Origin: Pseudopedobacter sp965218985
GTDB taxonomy: Bacteria > Bacteroidota > Bacteroidia > Sphingobacteriales > Sphingobacteriaceae
DNA: 64,000 nucleotides
Assembly: GCA_965218985.1 (NCBI GenBank)
Contig: CBDCMP010000006.1
Coordinates: forward strand, 434,001 to 498,000
Direction: 5' to 3'
Position 1 is the first letter of the stretch, and each line of letters opens with the position of its first letter. A program made the position numbers and the translations under genes. Positions 52,721-62,342 of this stretch are shown here, one piece after another. The notes beneath the pieces were generated by a model. It ran no database searches and had not been told where the DNA came from. It saw nothing but the letters and a program-made list of their open reading frames with translations.

Positions 52721-55255
52721 GGACGGGTGTTTGCGAAGTTGCGGAATTGCACCCACTTTCCATTCCGTTTACAGATTAAAGATATAGAAAAGACGCACAT
52801 TCACAAAAGCACTTTCACAGCAATTTTGCAAACATTGTGTTATGGCAGGTGAAAACAAAGTGATAGCAGCAGGAGACAAAAAATTGGAATCAGCAATTGC
52901 AACAAAATTAAAGCAGGTTGATTCGGATGATCGTAAATACCTGATGAGGGACAAGAGATTTTGATGCCGTAACGGGCCGGGAGAATTTTGTTAAAGCAAT
53001 TCTCTGTTAGCCATTTTTTGATGCAGCAACATTCATAGAAGCTTTGGTAGAAGTACCCCTGAAAATTGCAGGAACGGTCGCTGGGTGCTGTCGGAACTTA
53101 GAGCAATTCGACCCCATATAAACAGATGAAACTGCCAAAAAAGGAAACAGAAGCAACTGACTGGGAGAACCGGAGATACCGGCAAAGGTTAAACCCACAA
53201 ACACACTTTGTTTTTATACGCTATAACGGACGGGTGTTTGCGAAGTTGCGGAATTGCACCCACTTTCCATTCCGTTTACAGATTAAAGATATAGAAAAGA
53301 CGCACATTCACAAAAGCACTTTCACAGCAATTTTGCAAACATTGTGTTATGGCAGGTGAAAACAAAGTGATAGCAGCAGGAGACAAAAAATTGGAATCGG
53401 CAATTGCAACAAAATTAAAGCAGGTTGATTCGGATGATCGTAAATACCTGATGAGGGACAAGAGATTTTGATGCCGTAACGGGCCGGGAGAATTTTGTTA
53501 AAGCAATTCTCTGTTAGCCATTTTTTGATGCAGCAACATTCATAGAAGCTTTGGTAGAAGTACCCCTGAAAATTGCAGGAACGGTCGCTGGGTGCTGTCG
53601 GAACTTAGAGCAATTCGACCCCATATAAACAGATGAAACTGCCAAAAAAGGAAACAGAAGCAACTGACTGGGAGAACCGGAGATACCGGCAAAGGTTAAA
53701 CCCACAAACACACTTTGTTTTTATACGCTATAACGGACGGGTGTTTGCGAAGTTGCGGAATTGCACCCACTTTCCATTCCGTTTACAGATTAAAGATATA
53801 GAAAAGACGCACATTCACAAAAGCACTTTCACAGCAATTTTGCAAACATTGTGTTATGGCAGGTGAAAACAAAGTGATAGCAGCAGGAGACAAAAAATTG
53901 GAATCGGCAATTGCAACAAAATTAAAGCAGGTTGATTCGGATGATCGTAAATACCTGATGAGGGACAAGAGATTTTGATGCCGTAACGGGCCGGGAGAAT
54001 TTTGTTAAAGCAATTCTCTGTTAGCCATTTTTTGATGCAGCAACATTCATAGAAGCTTTGGTAGAAGTACCCCTGAAAATTGCAGGAACGGTCGCTGGGT
54101 GCTGTCGGAACTTAGAGCAATTCGACCCCATATAAACAGATGAAACTGCCAAAAAAGGAAACAGAAGCAACTGACTGGGAGAACCGGAGATACCGGCAAA
54201 GGTTAAACCCACAAACACACTTTGTTTTTATACGCTATAACGGACGGGTGTTTGCGAAGTTGCGGAATTGCACCCACTTTCCATTCCGTTTACAGATTAA
54301 AGATATAGAAAAGACGCACATTCACAAAAGCACTTTCACAGCAATTTTGCAAACATTGTGTTATGGCAGGTGAAAACAAAGTGATAGCAGCAGGAGACAA
54401 AAAATTGGAATCGGCAATTGCAACAAAATTAAAGCAGGTTGATTCGGATGATCGTAAATACCTGATGAGGGACAAGAGATTTTGATGCCGTAACGGGCCG
54501 GGAGAATTTTGTTAAAGCAATTCTCTGTTAGCCATTTTTTGATGCAGCAACATTCATAGAAGCTTTGGTAGAAGTACCCCTGAAAATTGCAGGAACGGTC
54601 GCTGGGTGCTGTCGGAACTTAGAGCAATTCGACCCCATATAAACAGATGAAACTGCCAAAAAAGGAAACAGAAGCAACTGACTGGGAGAACCGGAGATAC
54701 CGGCAAAGGTTAAACCCACAAACACACTTTGTTTTTATACGCTATAACGGACGGGTGTTTGCGAAGTTGCGGAATTGCACCCACTTTCCATTCCGTTTAC
54801 AGATTAAAGATATAGAAAAGACGCACATTCACAAAAGCACTTTCACAGCAATTTTGCAAACATTGTGTTATGGCAGGTGAAAACAAAGTGATAGCAGCAG
54901 GAGACAAAAAATTGGAATCGGCAATTGCAACAAAATTAAAGCAGGTTGATTCGGATGATCGTAAATACCTGATGAGGGACAAGAGATTTTGATGCCGTAA
55001 CGGGCCGGGAGAATTTTGTTAAAGCAATTCTCTGTTAGCCATTTTTTGATGCAGCAACATTCATAGAAGCTTTGGTAGAAGTACCCCTGAAAATTGCAGG
55101 AACGGTCGCTGGGTGCTGTCGGAACTTAGAGCAATTCGACCCCATATAAACAGATGAAACTGCCAAAAAAGGAAACAGAAGCAACTGACTGGGAGAACCG
55201 GAGATACCGGCAAAGGTTAAACCCACAAACACACTTTGTTTTTATACGCTATAAC
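52721..55255. repeat. Five-copy tandem array of the 507-bp cassette unit
   Basis: Unit starts at 52721, 53228, 53735, 54242 and 54749; each is exactly 507 bp from GGACGGGTG to CGCTATAAC. The copies are nearly identical; the first differs at GAATCAGC. Each has an attC-like site (about 120 bp) and a 386-bp body with a 40-codon frame (52842, 53349, 53856, 54363, 54870). Frames of 61-65 codons on the other strand begin 23 bp from the core but have antisense-like composition. No convincing protein is encoded. Confidence 0.9.
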
Positions 55256-55346
55256 TTGTATATATATCTGGCCCAGTCAGACCTATACAACCAATCTATG
55301 GTGTATAGGTCTGGTAATGATCAGTTTTATTTCAAATATATTCTTT
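55256..55346 (-). other. Possible attI region with hairpin
   Basis: Between the last CTATAAC and the broken integrase is an A+T-rich 91-bp gap holding an 11-bp perfect stem, CAGACCTATAC (55279-55289) and GTATAGGTCTG (55304-55314). On the minus strand, ATACAA precedes the first core GTTATAGCG, as ACAAA precedes GTT in attI1. Its identity as attI is inference from position. Confidence 0.4.
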
Positions 55347-55620
55347 TTATAAGTCATCAAATGGGCTTTTAACATTTCTGATACTTTTTGTGCTTACATG
55401 GGTGTAAATCTCAGTGGTTCGGCTGCTGGTGTGCCCTAAAATTTCTTGGATGTATCGCAAATCTGTTCCTGCTTCTAGTAAATGTGTGGCATAACTGCGT
55501 CGCAACCCATGCAGCGTTACCGGTTTTTTTATGCCGGCTTTCGGTACAAATCCCTTCAGCAATTTTGTAAAGCCGTTCCGGAGTATTTGGTTCCAGCGAA
55601 TTAACCTTCAAAAAGTCATA
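55347..55620 (-). pseudogene. Integron-integrase/XerD-like tyrosine recombinase remnant
   Basis: The C-terminal frame reads AGIKKPVTLHGLRRSYATHL, EAGTDLRYIQEILGHTSSRT, TEIYTHVSTKSIRNVKSPFDDL, with HxxR, LGH and the final Tyr catalytic positions and the 'SPxD' ending shared with IntI proteins. Upstream, after a frameshift, LFEG*FAGTKYSGTALQN matches the preceding conserved block with a stop replacing Gln. The N-terminal two-thirds is absent. Its C-terminus faces the cassette array and it is on the cassette strand, as in 'reverse' integrons. Confidence 0.75.
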
Positions 55621-56283
55621 GCGTACCTATTTCCAATAAAGCAATTTACCTATCTCTTAGGGAATAATCCACATCAGCCTGAAAGAACTGGAAAAACACA
55701 TGAACAGCTGAGAAACGGCCTGGGCCACTTTTCGTTTGGAACTGCCCATTCAGCTGGTTAAATTAACCTATAGTTTCATTTGTTTTTCCTGTTCCCAACG
55801 GTCCCCCCCCCGTGGGGGAACCTTTTTTTTGATCAGGTTTTTTCCCCAGCCCTTCAGGCCCGGCCGCTCTTCTTGCTAACTGGGGAGGCTTTCTACTTTC
55901 ATATTCCCCATTACTTAGCATCCAAAGGACTTTTTGTGATACGAAAAACGGTTTTCCCACCTTCAAAAGCGGATTTCGCATCACCCGAAGCCCGTTTCGT
56001 GATGCGAAAAACGGTTTTTCTGGCCGATAAAGAGATCCTCTGCCACCTCAACTAGGGTAAATGTCAATTATAAAACGACGAAAAATCATATTTTAAACTA
56101 CTTATTATCAAAAAACAGCCAGGTAAATGAGCGCCATGTTCATTCGAAATCCGTCAAAACCAGTCAGGATAGCCCTTGCCAAAGTCCGGGCTATTGCAGC
56201 TTGAATATCAAGTGTTTAGCTTTATGCTTACCATACAAAGGAGAATGGTCTCCGGCGGTTAAAACAAAAATCATGAGACAAAA
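55621..56283. other. Decayed stretch without a convincing gene
   Basis: A 91-codon plus-strand frame (55780-56055) contains two similar segments, KGLFVIRKTVFPPSKADFASP and EARFVMRKTVFLADKE, which may be a fragment of a repeat protein. A C/G-run (TCCCCCCCCCGTGGGGG near 55801) is present. The remaining DNA shows only short frames. Nothing can be assigned. Confidence 0.4.
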
Positions 56284-56891
56284 AAATTAATCCAGGACTA
56301 TTCTAAATTAACAGACAGCAGCCTCAACTTCAAGTCTAAGGTAGTGCTGAACTCGCTCACTGACAACTCTTATTTCCCAGTTACCACACCTGCCCTAGCT
56401 GATTTCGGCTTTTGTAAACGGCTTATGCCAACGCCCTGGACAGCAGCACGGGTGGCAACCGGCAGTTGATTGCCCTGAAGAACCAGGCCAAAGCCAATTT
56501 GTTGAATGCGATGCGCCAGCTGGCCATGGATGTGGATGCACAGGCCAACGGAGACAAAGCCAAGCTCATCAGTAGCGGTTTCGACCTGGCCTGCACAGGA
56601 GATAATCCCTCTACTTTGGGGATGCCGGAAGATTTCAGGATTACAGACGGGATGAACACCGGTGAACTGAAATTCAGCTGTAAAAAAGTCAGCAATGCCG
56701 TCTCTTAAATCTTTGAGTACACAGAAGAGGCACCTTCTGAAATTACGCAATGGAAGACAAGGCCCAGCAGCAGCAGAGCATCTATTTTCAGGGGATTGAG
56801 GAGCGGCATCAGGGTGTATGGGCGTGTAAAAGCCATCGGCCGCCGCGGACAGGAAGTGAATTCTGATATCCTATCCAGGGTGGTGCAGTAA
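56284..56891 (+). pseudogene. Fibronectin-III-like protein remnant
   Basis: In three frames the DNA rebuilds KLIQDYSKLTDSSLNFKSKV...DNSYFPVTTPAL, then ALDSSTGGNRQLIALKNQAKANLLNAMRQLAMDVDAQANGDKAKLISSGFDL, then IFEYTEEAPSEITQWKTRPSS...RVYGRVKAIGRRGQEVNSD. This is the layout of a Bacteroidota family of about 200 aa with an N-terminal helical part and a fibronectin-III-like C-terminal domain. At least two frameshifts and a stop (56706) break it. The original function is not known. Confidence 0.7.
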
Positions 56892-57010
56892 AGGGTGTAG
56901 GAGGAGGGTGGGGGAATAAGAAGCAAGGATCAAGGATTTACCACACAATTGTTCTCTTTCACCTCGGTCTATATCCTCACAGACTGAAACCAGGTTACGT
57001 CAATGGTGGG

Positions 57011-57238
57011 TGCGAAACGTCTCACTAGCAAAGTCTGCTCCTCGCATTTGTCACCTATTTTTTCACCTTAGTCTGAATCCCCACAGAACGAAATATAAGA
57101 TTGTATTAAAGTGGTCTGTGGGGACACAGACCACTGTTAAGCTATTAATTTAAGAAAATCTTGCGTCACGTTGAGGTACGAAACGTCTCTAGCAAAGTCT
57201 GCTCCCAGCATTTATCACCTATTTGTGTGATTTTTCAC
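57011..57238. repeat. Imperfect direct repeat and hairpin
   Basis: GCGAAACGTCTCACTAGCAA... at about 57012-57066 recurs as ACGAAACGTCTCTAGCAAAG... at about 57178-57238, both running to TCACCTATTT and TTTTTCAC. Between them AGTGGTCTGTG (57110-57120) pairs perfectly with CACAGACCACT (57125-57135) around GGGA. No gene is evident in 56892-57325. It may be a dispersed intergenic repeat of the genome. Confidence 0.6.
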
Positions 57239-57325
57239 TGCGTTCAAAATAACGAACCGCTTAACTTAATAGCATGGAGACCGATCCGGATCGGCCTCGG
57301 CATCAAAAAAGAAAAAATAGGGAGT

Positions 57326-57532
57326 CTAAAAATCTGCTATGTTGGCAGAGGGACGAAGCCTGACCACCGTATTGGAACGAGAATCATAAAATTCCTCTAC
57401 AAATAAATCATCCAATAAATAAAGATTCACCACACAATTGTTCTCAATCCTGCTGGTGAGATAGGTGCTGTTCAGCACTTCGCTGAGCTGCTCTTCCTTT
57501 GATAAGGATTTAAAATCATCCATGTTCATCTT
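57326..57532 (-). CDS. Conserved-type small hypothetical protein
   Basis: About 68 aa from the start MKMNMDDFKSLSKEEQLSEVLNSTYLTSRIENNCVVNLYLLDDLFVEEFYDSRSNTVVRLRPSANIADF. Sphingobacteria have many such 70-80-aa orphans with a 'FYVE-YD...VRIR' strand pattern. Function unknown. A start 30 bases upstream at 57562 is possible. No operon partner. Confidence 0.6.
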   Translation of the reverse strand, partial: KMNMDDFKSLSKEEQLSEVLNSTYLTSRIENNCVVNLYLLDDLFVEEFYDSRSNTVVRLRPSANIADF

Positions 57533-57746
57533 CATTCCTTTCCGTGAATCATGCATTCGCATGGGGTTATCCTAACATTTTGTGTGCCAATTGTGGAGCT
57601 GGCCTATGTCCTGTAGAAACGGTCAGTTTGTATAAAGGCGGTTCAGGGGCAAATCGTATGATGAAAAGCAGGAAATACCTCCGCCTTTTCAGGTATCTTC
57701 GTGTGCTTAATTCTTTTCGGCATTAAAAATGTAATACACCGCATCC

Positions 57747-58664
57747 ATGGAAAACAGGTCTAATTTCTCCATCTATGCTGCTTTGGCAGCAAACCTAGGA
57801 ATTGCAGTGATTAAATTTATTGCTGCAGTATTTACAGGCAGTTCATCCATGTTATCAGAAGGGATACACAGCGCAGTGGATTCGGGCAATCAGTTGTTAT
57901 TATTGGTGGGGATCAGCAGGAGCAGAAAGCCTGCAGATGAATCCCATCCGTTTGGACATGGGCAGGAATTGTATTTTTGGTCACTCATTGTCTCTGTATT
58001 GATCTTTGGACTGGGCGGCGGCATGTCTGTTTATGAAGGCATCCTGCATATCCGTAATCCGGAATCATTGGAGCGTCCCACCTGGAACTATATCGTTTTG
58101 GCTATTTCCGCTATTTTTGAAGGGACTTCCTTCTTCATCGCCACCCGGGGGTTTATCCAACAAAAAGGAAAGGGGGAATTCTGGAAAAAGCTGCGTCTCA
58201 GCAAAGATCCATCCATGTTCGTGGTGATTTTTGAGGACGGTGCCGCACTCATTGGTTTGTTCCTGGCGTTCTGCGGCGTATTTTTCAGCCATTACCTCAA
58301 CAGTCCTGTCATAGATGGCGTGGCTTCCATAGCCATAGGCCTGGTACTGGCATTTGTAGCGGTGATATTGATTATAGAAAGCAGAAAATTGCTGATAGGA
58401 GAGAGCACGGATAAAGAAAAAGTGAAGCTCATCAGTCAGATTGTGAATAGTGATGAAGATGTGGTGAGACTCCGGCAGCCCCTTACCATGCAAATGGGCC
58501 CTGATGAGGTCTTGTTGGCTTTGGATATCCATTTCAAAGAAGAACTGCAAAGTCCGCAGCTGGCCCGGGTAATCAGAAGGCTGGAGAAGCATATCAAGTC
58601 TGCATTGCCAGAAGTGAAGCAAATTTTCATTGAGGTCAATACCTTCTCTGATAAAGACCCTTAG
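57747..58664 (+). CDS. Cation diffusion facilitator transporter
   Basis: A 305-aa CDF protein with about six membrane helices. SEGIHSAVDSGNQLLLL provides the metal-site residues of TM2 and DESHPFGHGQELYFWSLIVSV is a hallmark loop/TM3 stretch of the SLC30A9-like branch. A second metal-site helix is in SHYLNSPVIDGVASIAIG. The cytoplasmic C-terminal domain ends FIEVNTFSDKDP. It exports divalent metal (zinc, possibly others) by proton exchange. Confidence 0.9.
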   Translation: MENRSNFSIYAALAANLGIAVIKFIAAVFTGSSSMLSEGIHSAVDSGNQLLLLVGISRSRKPADESHPFGHGQELYFWSLIVSVLIFGLGGGMSVYEGILHIRNPESLERPTWNYIVLAISAIFEGTSFFIATRGFIQQKGKGEFWKKLRLSKDPSMFVVIFEDGAALIGLFLAFCGVFFSHYLNSPVIDGVASIAIGLVLAFVAVILIIESRKLLIGESTDKEKVKLISQIVNSDEDVVRLRQPLTMQMGPDEVLLALDIHFKEELQSPQLARVIRRLEKHIKSALPEVKQIFIEVNTFSDKDP

Positions 58665-58775
58665 TGGGAGATCTACGTCCACTATCGTTCACCTTGCAGC
58701 ACTTTACGAAACTTTACCTGTTCTGCTTCGTTAAACATAGCTATAATAAAATAGCTATAATAAATAAAAGACTCA

Positions 58776-60110
58776 TTGAACGACTTTATTACTATATGGT
58801 ATAAGTTAATCGGTCGTAAAGGTGTTTATAACCTGCAATCCCGTATTTTTCATTCCATCTGTATCATGTTGATGTTCGGGATCGGCATGAGCGTGATTTT
58901 CAATTTTTTCTTTGGCACCCGCAGGCTGTTGCTACTGATGCTGGTGGTTTGTGTGCTGCTTTCCTTCATCTATTATATCTCCAGGTATAAAAGAAGGCAT
59001 CTGATTGGAATACTTTCTTTCCAGATCCTGAGCGAACTGCTGCTGATCGTCTATTTTTTTTATAATGCGGGCCTGGATGGCCCCGGCCTGCTGCTCTGCA
59101 TGGTTTCGTTGGTGATCACCATCACCATCACACCCGGAAAACAGCAATGGCTGTGGTGCGCTGTCAATATCTTCGTTTCACTGGCTCTGCTGTTTATGGA
59201 TCTCGTGTATCCAAATCTTGTCATCCACGCTTATCAGCATGAGACGGTACGTCATTTGGATTTTGCATTCAGCTATGTCATTTGCACGGCAATCGTTTTA
59301 TTCGTGATCCTGTATGTGAGAGCTGCCTACCATCAGGAGAAGAGGAAGGTGCAGAGAAAAGCAATGGCATTGGCCGAAAGTGATGCCACCAAAAATAAAT
59401 TGCTCTCCATATTAGCGCATGACCTTAAAGAACCGTTATCTTCCATTCAAAACTTTTTAGAACTGTTAACCGCCTATGAAATGGATGATCCGGACAGAAA
59501 ACGCATGGAGCAGGAATTGTTCAAACGCACCCGCAATGCCTCCCAGATCCTGGTCAATGTGCTCTCGTGGACGAAAAACCAGATGGATGGTGCCCATGTG
59601 AATTTAAAGCCATTGAACCTTAGGGATATCCTGATTCCATCCATACAGATTTTGAAAAGCATGGCTGCCGAGAAGGGCATCAGTATCCGTGAACACATAA
59701 AAGCACATTCCTGTGTCTCCGGTGACCCGGATATGCTGCAACTGGTGATCCGTAACCTTTGCACCAATGCAATTAAATTCACCAACTCCGGTGGCATCAT
59801 CACCATAAGTTCTGAAGAGGAACAACAGCAGGGAATCATTACCGTGAGCGACACCGGGACTGGTATCCCAATGACCAAACAGGCTGATCTGTTCTCTTTA
59901 TCCGCCAGTTCCACCTATGGCACCGGCAAAGAGAAAGGCACTGGTTTGGGCCTGGTGCTGTGCAAAGAATTTATGGAGGCGCAAGGCGGAGCTATCGGGT
60001 TCAGCAGCATAGCTGGCGAAGGAAGTCATTTTTTCATTTCCCTGAAGCTGTGTACGGATGATGAGGCTGCCAGTTTAAATCAATTTTCTTTTACAGATGA
60101 AATTTTATAA
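58776..60110 (+). CDS. Sensor histidine kinase
   Basis: A 444-aa kinase. Residues about 20-190 hold about six membrane helices. HisKA begins at about 205 with LLSILAHDLKEPLSSIQNFLELL (phospho-acceptor His); the ATPase domain has LVIRNLCTNAIKFTNSGG (N-box), VSDTGTGIPMTKQADLF (G1) and GTGKEKGTGLGLVLCKEFMEAQGG (G2). The start is TTG at 58776; no upstream ATG is in frame. It is followed after 76 bp by a receiver-only protein, its likely partner. Confidence 0.9.
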   Translation: MNDFITIWYKLIGRKGVYNLQSRIFHSICIMLMFGIGMSVIFNFFFGTRRLLLLMLVVCVLLSFIYYISRYKRRHLIGILSFQILSELLLIVYFFYNAGLDGPGLLLCMVSLVITITITPGKQQWLWCAVNIFVSLALLFMDLVYPNLVIHAYQHETVRHLDFAFSYVICTAIVLFVILYVRAAYHQEKRKVQRKAMALAESDATKNKLLSILAHDLKEPLSSIQNFLELLTAYEMDDPDRKRMEQELFKRTRNASQILVNVLSWTKNQMDGAHVNLKPLNLRDILIPSIQILKSMAAEKGISIREHIKAHSCVSGDPDMLQLVIRNLCTNAIKFTNSGGIITISSEEEQQQGIITVSDTGTGIPMTKQADLFSLSASSTYGTGKEKGTGLGLVLCKEFMEAQGGAIGFSSIAGEGSHFFISLKLCTDDEAASLNQFSFTDEIL

Positions 60111-60186
60111 CCTTTGTATTTCTGGTGCCGTATAAGGCGTTAAACAGGTTGCCTTTTAGGGCGTTCAATAACAAAATTTAGCGTTG

Positions 60187-60597
60187 ATGAACAAATTAAA
60201 AAAGATTTTTGTAGTAGAGGATGACGAGATGGACCGGTTTCTGGCCAGCAAGATCATCACAAAAGCAGCTATAGCCGAAGAGCTGACTTTCTTTAAAAAC
60301 GGAAGGGTGGCCATTGATTATTTGGTGCAACACCTGAAAGATCCTGAGCTGTTACCAGATGTACTTTTCCTTGATATCAATATGCCGGTGCTGAACGGAT
60401 GGGGATTCCTTGACGAATTTAAAAATATAGATAGCCAGCTTTCCAAAAAGATAACCATTTTCATTGTCAGCTCCTCCATCACCCTGGATGATCGCGAGAT
60501 GGCACTCATTCATCAGGAGGTGTCGGCATTCATCACCAAGCCTTATTCCGTAGCAAAATTACAAGAAATCCTTTCGCCCTTACTACAGGAGAGGTAA
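60187..60597 (+). CDS. Single-domain response regulator
   Basis: A 136-aa receiver: FVVEDDEMDRFLASKII, LPDVLFLDINMPVLNGW (phospho-acceptor Asp), IFIVSSSITLDD and AFITKPYSVAKLQEIL (conserved Lys-Pro). No output domain. The ATG at 60187 directly follows a TTG that could also initiate. Receiver-only proteins of this type are common in Bacteroidota, often next to a hybrid or simple kinase, as here. Confidence 0.9.
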   Translation: MNKLKKIFVVEDDEMDRFLASKIITKAAIAEELTFFKNGRVAIDYLVQHLKDPELLPDVLFLDINMPVLNGWGFLDEFKNIDSQLSKKITIFIVSSSITLDDREMALIHQEVSAFITKPYSVAKLQEILSPLLQER

Positions 60598-60840
60598 AGC
60601 ACCGGGTATTCCCAACAGCTGGATTCATCCCCTCATTTAAAAGAATATTTTCCGGAAGGTAAAAATAAATCCGGAAGGTAAAAATAAATAAACGAGTGAT
60701 TTGTCCCTGATGCCAGGCCCTGTTTAAATACCACTCCTGAAATTAGGGTTTTTACTTTTTATTTCCGTACTTATTCGCTTCAGGATGGTATGGTGATTGA
60801 AGTTTATAGGAAATTCTTGTTGAATAGAACATTGAAAGCT

Positions 60841-61023
60841 ATGGGTGAAGCAAAAAAAAATAAAAAGGAGAAAGCCGGAAATGCTAAAAAGGAGCAGATC
60901 AGGGGTTCGGACGCAGAAGAAGATAGAGGGATAAATAAGGGGGAGTTTGCTCATATAGGTGCTGAACAAGCAGGGCAGGAGCATACGGAGGAAGAAATAA
61001 AAGGAAGTGATGCCGATCAGTAA
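60841..61023 (+). CDS. Small charged hypothetical protein
   Basis: A 60-aa Lys/Glu/Asp-rich protein (MGEAKKNKKEKAGNAKKEQI...) with two related short segments, KEQIRGSDAEED and EEEIKGSDADQ. No domain is recognised. The ATG at 60841 is preferred to one at 60790 because the extra 17 residues are unlike the rest. Preceded by a 240-bp gap with a duplicated CCGGAAGGTAAAAATAAAT (about 60652-60688). Confidence 0.45.
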   Translation: MGEAKKNKKEKAGNAKKEQIRGSDAEEDRGINKGEFAHIGAEQAGQEHTEEEIKGSDADQ

Positions 61024-61072
61024 TCAGTATCCAAGTATGGAACAATAATTCATTCAACAGACTCAGATCATT

Positions 61073-61258
61073 ATGAAAATTCAGAATATTAAATTGATAG
61101 CCATTGTAGGTATGCTTTTAAGCACGATATGCGCTTGCAAACATGATATTAAAAGTACAGATGCGGTTCAGAACAATGGATCTGACGATTCTTTCACAGC
61201 AGATAGTTCAAAAGTCACTGCAGATAGCAGCGTTTCAGACACCGCTTTTTACCATTGA
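61073..61258 (+). CDS. Small putative lipoprotein
   Basis: A 61-aa protein with a lipoprotein-type signal: MKIQNIKLIAIVGMLLSTICACKHD, where the second Cys in ICAC could be the lipid-bearing residue. The mature part is short, Ser/Thr/Asp-rich and presumably unstructured. Function unknown. It sits 49 bp after the preceding small gene. Confidence 0.6.
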   Translation: MKIQNIKLIAIVGMLLSTICACKHDIKSTDAVQNNGSDDSFTADSSKVTADSSVSDTAFYH

Positions 61259-61524
61259 TTTGCTCGGCTTTTCAGAGTGTCCTAGTGCTTAAGAGAAGGT
61301 AGGATAATCCTAAACAAATACGGTGTGGGTGTAACGGGCAATTTCCGTTGATACCCATCCAGCGCAGTTGTTGATCTACTTTGCATTAAAGGCACTCCGC
61401 TACCGATCAAGGTATGGTGTGCTGGTCAAAAGCTCCAATATTCCTTTAAAATTCAGTAGATTAACCTGCCCATCCAGTTTGCTTTTTCAATAAAATAGTC
61501 TTGCATCTTTTTTTCTTAGGCTGA

Positions 61525-61752
61525 TTATTCTCTTTTCATTTCGTCAGAAGAGCAGCTTTTATATCTGGCTTTATTCCGCATCGTTAAGATGAGCGCCATG
61601 ATTTCCAGACCTAGCCCAAAGCCCATCATCGTGCCTTTTAAGAAGTCAGAAGGGGTAACACGGCTCATAAAAACAGCGAGTGCATTCATCAATAGTCCGC
61701 TGAGGAGGAACAGGTTGGCAAGCGACATTGATCTTTTCAATTTCATTTTCAT
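61525..61752 (-). CDS. Small membrane protein
   Basis: A 75-aa protein with two membrane helices (SLANLFLLSGLLMNALAVFM and FLKGTMMGFGLGLEIMALILTM). It overlaps the upstream gene by 4 bases and is the last gene of the ECF sigma operon. Function unknown; probably part of the same membrane signalling unit. Confidence 0.7.
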   Translation of the reverse strand: MKMKLKRSMSLANLFLLSGLLMNALAVFMSRVTPSDFLKGTMMGFGLGLEIMALILTMRNKARYKSCSSDEMKRE

Positions 61753-62342
61753 GGATTTGATTTTAATTGTTCAGCGATATTTTTGACCCGCTCTAATTCC
61801 TCCTCTAATTTTTTTGACCCCCTTTTAAACATTATGGGACGAAGATAGAACCAGATAAAGAGGAAGTAGATGGCCAGTAGCGCATAGGCGAGGAAAGAAA
61901 TCAGCGGGTGAGGGGCAAGCAGTTCATACCAATAAAGAGCTAAACCCACCGCACAAAATAGCAAGCCAATCACCTGTGTTCTCCGGTAATAGAAGATTTG
62001 TCTGAGGCGTGTTTGTTCTAAAAATTGAATAAACGCTTTATTGCTGCATACTTTTAGTCGGTAAAACCTATTTAGTGAATTTAAATTGGTGGTGATCAGC
62101 AGCAGACCTGCTAAAATGATCAGTAGCTCACCAATTCGGGTGCTGATGAGTTTGGATGGATAATAAAACATAACCAGGAGCATGAGCAGCACCAGCACCA
62201 ACGCAGCAGCAATGAGCATCCACAATTTCCTTAAATGCTGATTGCGGAATTTCTTGATCAGCCGCATCATTTGTGCTGAGTCCGGTAAACCTTCTGTTTT
62301 GGCTGTCAACCATATTTTCTTTAAATCATTCAAATTCTCCAT
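61749..62342 (-). CDS. Membrane protein encoded with ECF sigma factor
   Basis: A 197-aa protein with a cytoplasmic N-terminus (MENLNDLKKIWLTAKTEGLP...) and about four membrane helices, ending in a charged coil (KKLEEELERVKNIAEQLKSNP). It overlaps the sigma factor gene by 17 bases. Position and topology suggest an anti-sigma factor, but no zinc-finger or FecR motif is present, so this is inference only. Confidence 0.65.
   Translation of the reverse strand: MENLNDLKKIWLTAKTEGLPDSAQMMRLIKKFRNQHLRKLWMLIAAALVLVLLMLLVMFYYPSKLISTRIGELLIILAGLLLITTNLNSLNRFYRLKVCSNKAFIQFLEQTRLRQIFYYRRTQVIGLLFCAVGLALYWYELLAPHPLISFLAYALLAIYFLFIWFYLRPIMFKRGSKKLEEELERVKNIAEQLKSNP

Noticed and set aside
52769..55232. Minus-strand frames of 61 and 65 codons repeated in every 507-bp unit
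   Set aside because: They start close to the core like cassette genes, but composition is that of an antisense frame (rich in Phe, Ser, Leu, Cys) and the opposite strand reads more naturally.
52721..55255. CRISPR array suspected from regular repeats
   Set aside because: The 507-bp units are identical throughout with no short-repeat/unique-spacer pattern, and no cas genes are present.
57161..57406. An 81-codon plus-strand frame
   Set aside because: It covers an intergenic direct repeat and overlaps a better-supported minus-strand small gene.
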